Translations under genes and position numbers: made by a program
Shown here: piece after piece, positions 49,975 through 53,965 of the stretch
Position numbering within the stretch: the stretch's first letter is position 1
Layout of the letters: every line of letters starts with the position of its first letter
Assembly (NCBI RefSeq): GCF_007859315.1
Contig: NZ_VOHA01000036.1
Coordinates: forward strand, 1-53,965
DNA from: Reyranella sp. CPCC 100927
Lineage (GTDB): Bacteria > Pseudomonadota > Alphaproteobacteria > Reyranellales > Reyranellaceae
Length of the DNA stretch: 53,965 bases
Direction: 5' to 3'
The notes under the pieces: model-generated
Told to the model about the DNA's origin: nothing
Databases searched by the model: none
What the model saw: the letters and a program-made list of their open reading frames with translations, nothing else

Positions 49975-51813
49975 ATGCGTCCTCATGGTGTCTCGGAACT
50001 TCGGGCGATCCTCGCGCGGCCGCTGGCGGCGCCGGCTGACGGGGCAACGGGCGGCGGCTACAGCGCCATCTTCCCCGAACCGTCCGACAACGACCGCGGC
50101 CGGCAGCTTGAAGAAACCTGGGCATCTCTGGTTGCGCAATTGCGTGAGCCGGTCGACTCGACGTTGCGTGGCGGCATGTCGGCCGGAGACATCGCCTATC
50201 GCCTGGGGGAACTGGTCCACGGCTATTTCCGGACCCGCGGCGTGACATTGACCAGTTTCGAACTGCGTCGCATCGTGGTGGCGCTGCTCGACAATTATCG
50301 CCAAGGTTGGCCGGTGCTGACCGATTCCACGACCGCGATGGCTGCCGCCTTCGCGGGCACACCGCCAGCGGAGGCCCTGGTTGCCTTCGACCGTGATGCC
50401 GCGCAACAGCCCCCGTCGGGCGCCGGCTGGAATGGCGACGCGCCCTCGGCGGCGCGCGGACCATCTGTTGCGCTGCCCGACCTGCCCTCGCCGCTGGTGT
50501 CGGTTGTGCCGCGATCCGAAGCGCCAAAGTCGCCGGATCGGGCCACTGCCCCCGATGCTGCGGCGGCAGCGCAGCCTGGACCACCGGCACCGGCGGTGGT
50601 GAGTGTCAGCGCCGCCCTGGCCGTGGTTGTGCCGATCGTCGAACAGCAGCGTGCCAGTGCGCCGCGCCCGCCGGCACCGCGTCGTGACATCCTGCAATGG
50701 CTGCGCGGTGTGGTCACGTCGGCGCTGGCGGGGGCGTCCATCACGGTTGCGCCGACCGATCACGACGCGCTGGAACAGCAGGCTTTCGACGAACTGTTCG
50801 GCCTGGGTCCGCTGGAAGCAGTACTGCGGGACGAGACGGTGTCGGCGATTTTCGTCAACGGGCCGGGGTCGGTATTCGTCGACCGCCGTGGCCGGCTCGA
50901 ACCGGCGCGCCTGGCGTTCGGTGATGCAGGTCAGTTCGACAGGATCGTCGCGCGGTTGGCCGAGCGGGCCGGCGTCCCGGCCACCGGCGAGCGTGAACCG
51001 CTGATCGACCGCCGCCTGGACGACGGTACCCGGGTGATCATCACGGCGCCGCCGCTGGCGCCCGCCGGCCCCTATCTTGTCATCAGCCGGCCGGTGACCC
51101 GCACCGTTACCCTCGATTCGCTGGTCGCCGAGGGCGTGCTGTCGCCGCAGATGGCAAGCGTGTTGCGCCTGGCCGTGCGCAGCCGGTTGAATCTGCTGGT
51201 CAGTGGTGCGCCGGGTACGGGCAAGACCGCCTTGCTGGCAGCCCTGGCGCGCGTGGCTGCAGGCGAGAGTCGCATCATCACGATCGAGCGTGGCGCCGAA
51301 CTGCAGTTGAACGCGCCGCATCACATCCCGCTGATCGTTGCGGGCAGTGCCGGTATCGCGCCCTCGAGTGCGTTTGCCGCAGCGCTGGCGCTGAGGCCGG
51401 ATCGCCTGCTGGTCGACAGTGTCACCGAGGCTGTGGTGCCCGGCATCGCCGACGCCGCCTGGATGGGCACTGACGGGATGACCGCGAGCCTCGGTGCAAC
51501 GGCACCGCAGGATGCCCTCGAGCGGCTGGAAGCCCAGTTGCGCGTCAGTGATGCGGCGTTGTCGCCGACAGAGGTGCGGCGGCGGCTGGCGCGCAGCTTT
51601 GAACTCATCGTGCATCTGGAACGGCTGCCCGACGGTATGCGCCGTGCGCGACATCTGAGCGATGTCATTGTCGAGGGCGATGCCGTTGTCAGCCGCGATC
51701 TGTTCGCGTTCGATCCGGCGGCCGGGCGGTTCGTGCCGACCGGCGTGCGCCCGGCATTTTTGCCGCGCGTGGCGCGCGTGGGCCTGCAGCAGGCGTTGCT
51801 CGACGTGCTGTGA
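49975..51813 (+). CDS. CpaF-like secretion ATPase with degenerate active site
   Basis: 612 residues. The first ~240 residues are low-complexity and Ala/Pro-rich. The rest aligns with CpaF/VirB11-type type II/IV secretion ATPases: DELFGLGPLEAVLRDETVSAIFVNGPGSVFVDRRGRLE, the Arg-rich VISRPVTRTVTLDSLVAEGVLS, Walker A GAPGTGKT (Lys417), and the ELQLNAPHHIPL and ALALRPDRLLV stretches. The Walker B Glu of GEVRG is Ser482 here (VDSV). The TGHDGS His is Thr (MGTDGM) and the HAN His is absent (SLGATAPQDALERLE). ATPase activity is therefore doubtful. No pilus or Tad genes (cpaB, tadB/C, flp) are adjacent. Start ATG 49975. Confidence 0.88.
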   Translation: MRPHGVSELRAILARPLAAPADGATGGGYSAIFPEPSDNDRGRQLEETWASLVAQLREPVDSTLRGGMSAGDIAYRLGELVHGYFRTRGVTLTSFELRRIVVALLDNYRQGWPVLTDSTTAMAAAFAGTPPAEALVAFDRDAAQQPPSGAGWNGDAPSAARGPSVALPDLPSPLVSVVPRSEAPKSPDRATAPDAAAAAQPGPPAPAVVSVSAALAVVVPIVEQQRASAPRPPAPRRDILQWLRGVVTSALAGASITVAPTDHDALEQQAFDELFGLGPLEAVLRDETVSAIFVNGPGSVFVDRRGRLEPARLAFGDAGQFDRIVARLAERAGVPATGEREPLIDRRLDDGTRVIITAPPLAPAGPYLVISRPVTRTVTLDSLVAEGVLSPQMASVLRLAVRSRLNLLVSGAPGTGKTALLAALARVAAGESRIITIERGAELQLNAPHHIPLIVAGSAGIAPSSAFAAALALRPDRLLVDSVTEAVVPGIADAAWMGTDGMTASLGATAPQDALERLEAQLRVSDAALSPTEVRRRLARSFELIVHLERLPDGMRRARHLSDVIVEGDAVVSRDLFAFDPAAGRFVPTGVRPAFLPRVARVGLQQALLDVL

Positions 51814-51816
51814 GCG

Positions 51817-53448
51817 CTAGCGCGCGGCGATCAGTTCGGCGCCGTCGCGGGCGCGGTCGGTCTTGTTCACGACAGCACGGAAACGCTCGAGGTCCTTGCC
51901 GGCGAGGCCGGCGCGCTGCGTGGCGCGCGCCGAGAGCGGGTTGACCGGTCTGCCTTTCTGGTGGAGCTCGTAGTGCAGGTGCGGGCCGGTCGACATGCCG
52001 GTGCTGCCGACGAATCCTACGACCTGGCCCTGATGAACGCGCGCACCGGGACGGATGCCGGGGGCGTAGCGCGCCATGTGCGCGTATCCGGTGGCGATGC
52101 CGCCGCCATGATCGATCTTCACCCAGTTGCCGTAGCCGCCGTAGGGGCCGGCGGCCACCACGGTGCCGGCGCCGGCGGCCAGGATCGGCGTGCCGTACGC
52201 GGCCGCGAAGTCGACGCCGGTATGCATCGCCGTGAAGCCCATGATCGGATGACTGCGCATGCCGAAGCCCGAGGACAGGCGGTTCAGGCCCATGGGCGTG
52301 CGCAGCAGCGACTTCACCACGCTTTGTCCGTTGCCGTAGTAGAAAAACTCGGCGCCGCGCGCGGGCTTGAAGCGATAGACATTGTAGGTGTTCTTGCCGC
52401 CGCCGGTCGTCAGCTGGGCCCACAGCACACGACCGGGGCTGACCAGGCGGCCATCGGTTGTGTAGGCTTGCTCGATCAGCACCGCGAAGCGGTCGCCACC
52501 CTTGACGTCGTATTGCAGGTTCACGTCCCAGGAGAAGGCGCGCAGCATCTCGGCCAACACGGACGGTGGAATGCCGGCGGCATCGGCACTGCCGCGCAGC
52601 GAGCCTTTGACGACGCCCGAGGCGCGCACCAGCTTGGGCACCACCTCGAAGGTGCGCTGGCGGGCGCTGAAGGTGCCCTCGGCGCTGCGCTCGAGCGTGA
52701 TCTCGCGGCGCGCTTCGGGGCGAATGACCAGGGCTTGAAGCGTCGGCTTGCCGTCGCTTTCCTGCGGCGCCTGCACCTGCAGCGTGATGGTTTCGCCGAC
52801 GGGCAGGCGGGCGCCCTTCAGCACGGGCTTCAATGCGGCAGCGGCCTTGCGGATCTCGTCGGGGGCGAAATCCATGTCGCGCAGGACGCTTTCCAGCGTG
52901 TCGCCCTTTTCGATGCGGACAGTCGTTTCGTAACGATCCATCGACTCCGGTTTGTCGTCGTCATCGCTGCGCGGCGGCGTGGCGTCGGCGGTCTGCGGGC
53001 CAGGGGTGTCGGTTGGTGTCGCGGTGGGCGCCGTATCGGACTGCGGGGTGTCGGCGCGAGCGACGGCAGGCGCGCCGCCGCTGTCGGGAGGCATGCCCGC
53101 CGTGTCCGGCGCTTCTGTCGGCGATGGTGCTGCAGATGCCGATGGTACGGGCTGATCGTCTGCGGTGGGGGAATCGGCTGTGGTCGTGAGCGAATGGGAG
53201 TTGAGAATGACCCAGCCCAGAATGGCCAGCAGCGCCGCACCGCCCAGACCTGCGCTCAATTTCAGCCAGGCAGGAATGGCCCGGGCTGGCGGCTCGAGCG
53301 CAACGAGCGTGGGTGGCGCGGGTGTATCCTTTGATCCGGCTTCCGCCGGAAGCGACGCGGCCTGCACAGGTTCGGCCGACGAGACGCGCTGGTCCGATGG
53401 CGTGCTGGGAGTCGCAAGGGTTTCGGAGGAATCCGGTTGATCGAGCAT
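51817..53448 (-). CDS. M23 family (LytM/NlpD-type) metallopeptidase, membrane-anchored
   Basis: 543 residues from ATG 53448 (AGGGATG upstream; GTG 53454 is possible). N-terminal ~60 residues cytosolic, one membrane segment (about 61-85, AWLKLSAGLGGAALLAILGWVIL), a Pro/Asp-rich linker to about 170, LysM/OapA-like stretch ETTVRIEKGDTLESVLRDMDFAPDEI, a mixed middle domain, and a C-terminal M23 domain with the zinc motifs HTGVDFAAAYGTP (H-x-x-x-D), GNWVKIDHGGGIATGYAHMARY and STGPHLHYEL (H-x-H). It probably cleaves peptidoglycan cross-links during growth or division. Convergent with the CpaF-like gene, stops 4 bases apart. Confidence 0.93.
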   Translation of the reverse strand: MLDQPDSSETLATPSTPSDQRVSSAEPVQAASLPAEAGSKDTPAPPTLVALEPPARAIPAWLKLSAGLGGAALLAILGWVILNSHSLTTTADSPTADDQPVPSASAAPSPTEAPDTAGMPPDSGGAPAVARADTPQSDTAPTATPTDTPGPQTADATPPRSDDDDKPESMDRYETTVRIEKGDTLESVLRDMDFAPDEIRKAAAALKPVLKGARLPVGETITLQVQAPQESDGKPTLQALVIRPEARREITLERSAEGTFSARQRTFEVVPKLVRASGVVKGSLRGSADAAGIPPSVLAEMLRAFSWDVNLQYDVKGGDRFAVLIEQAYTTDGRLVSPGRVLWAQLTTGGGKNTYNVYRFKPARGAEFFYYGNGQSVVKSLLRTPMGLNRLSSGFGMRSHPIMGFTAMHTGVDFAAAYGTPILAAGAGTVVAAGPYGGYGNWVKIDHGGGIATGYAHMARYAPGIRPGARVHQGQVVGFVGSTGMSTGPHLHYELHQKGRPVNPLSARATQRAGLAGKDLERFRAVVNKTDRARDGAELIAAR

Positions 53449-53965
53449 CCGCACATCCCTGGGGGGCAGGAGGGGATCGGACGGCGCGTCTCATTTCGTG
53501 GCCCTTGGTGGGATCGGATGGGTGGCCATTCGATCGACTATCCCAGGGATATGAGCCGTCGCCGTCGGGCGGCGTGATCGCGGGAGGTGTTGTACACAAC
53601 CTGCCCACAAATCCGCCGACCTCTAGGTATTGTTGCTAAAATCGTCGAATCTCGCAATAACAACAATAGGTTCGGTCTGGCGCCTCAGTTTTCGACAGGG
53701 CAGTCAACAAGTTGTCAAAAAGCCCGTTGACAGGGCCCAGGGGTACGCGTACAAGCCCGCCTCCCGCGAACGACGGGGCGTCTTCGAAACCGCAGCGTAA
53801 CGGCGGTGCCGCGAAGTGCGCTCTGGAAGGTCGCGGTAGGGCTTCGGCCCACGCTTTATGGACAGGTCTGAGGAAGGGAAACGCTGGCGGCGGTGTAAGA
53901 GCCTGGGCTGGGGCAGAGATGTTCTGGTCTTGGTGTTGGACACTGTCGCGAGCGAGGACGCAGGT
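53449..53965. other. Gene-free stretch to the window end
   Basis: About 517 bases without a convincing gene. It holds the promoter side of the M23 gene, an 8-bp inverted repeat (TATTGTTG at 53628-53635 with CAACAATA at 53661-53668) in an AT-rich patch, and GTTGT-AC-ACAAC at 53588-53599. From 53700 on, a GC-rich, partly self-complementary stretch (about 53700-53960) has no named fold I can recognise; an RNA gene is possible but not supported. A frame on the minus strand (53704-53943) shows no family and is not called. Confidence 0.45.

Noticed and set aside
53704-53943. 79-residue minus-strand frame
   Set aside because: No family, no clear ribosome site, Arg-rich composition as in random GC-rich frames.

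Overview
The window is about two-thirds GC, with very long open frames opposite real genes, as expected of a GC-rich alphaproteobacterium. Bug-type receptors (two), CoA-transferase/acyl-CoA dehydrogenase/crotonase genes, a second EF-G-like GTPase, an Mpo1-like protein and Anbu/alpha-E/transglutaminase genes fit a Rhodospirillales/Reyranella-like soil or freshwater heterotroph. That placement is inference; no rRNA, tRNA or other taxonomic marker was found. There is no phage, CRISPR array or intact IS element. Mobile DNA is limited to what look like IS21-family scraps (10-51 and 13370-13440), and there are many dispersed palindromic intergenic repeats.

Layout. 0.2-8.4 kb: an M20 peptidase, a 2043-residue autotransporter (minus) and KptA RNA 2'-phosphotransferase. 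8.8-14.8 kb: a PAS hybrid histidine kinase, an orphan ImpA/TssA-like protein, an AraC regulator, a shortened GNAT enzyme, an HExxH protein of unknown function beside the istB remnant, and a small hypothetical gene. 15.4-21.2 kb (minus): a catabolic block with CoA-transferase, acyl-CoA dehydrogenase, a small GIY-YIG-like protein, crotonase, alpha/beta hydrolase and Bug receptor. 21.4-28.9 kb: MsrP, an Mpo1-like membrane protein, a thioredoxin-fold gene with an in-frame TGA at its redox motif (candidate selenoprotein), a cupin, an EF-G-like GTPase, an FGE/sulfatase-modifying-type protein and a class I aminotransferase. 29.1-33.6 kb: Anbu peptidase, a small exported protein, transglutaminase-like, alpha-E and circularly permuted ATP-grasp genes. 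33.8-36.7 kb: a second Bug receptor, a metallophosphoesterase and an enoyl-thioester reductase-like protein. 36.8-40.5 kb: three paralogous LuxR-type regulators with two identical 16-bp palindromes between the divergent pair. 40.4-47.3 kb (minus): a second tagging-type cluster (transglutaminase-like, fused ATP-grasp/alpha-E, and a large transglutaminase-DUF2126 protein). 47.4-53.4 kb: an NTF2-like protein, a DUF3429-like membrane protein, cyclophilin, a TonB-like protein, a degenerate CpaF-like ATPase and an M23 peptidase.

How parts fit together. The two ATP-grasp/alpha-E/transglutaminase sets plus Anbu match the predicted peptide-ligation and proteolysis systems known from comparative genomics; having both sets within 18 kb suggests parallel or cooperating pathways. 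The block at 15-21 kb looks like uptake plus CoA-dependent breakdown of an organic acid. The most striking single item is the gene at 23061-23495, where TGA replaces the first residue of a C-x-x-C motif in an otherwise intact thioredoxin-like protein. Also notable are catalytic residues missing from several enzymes (one transglutaminase, the CpaF-like ATPase, the EF-G-like GTPase, the crotonase), and a shared 16-bp palindrome upstream of the TssA-like gene and between the LuxR genes.
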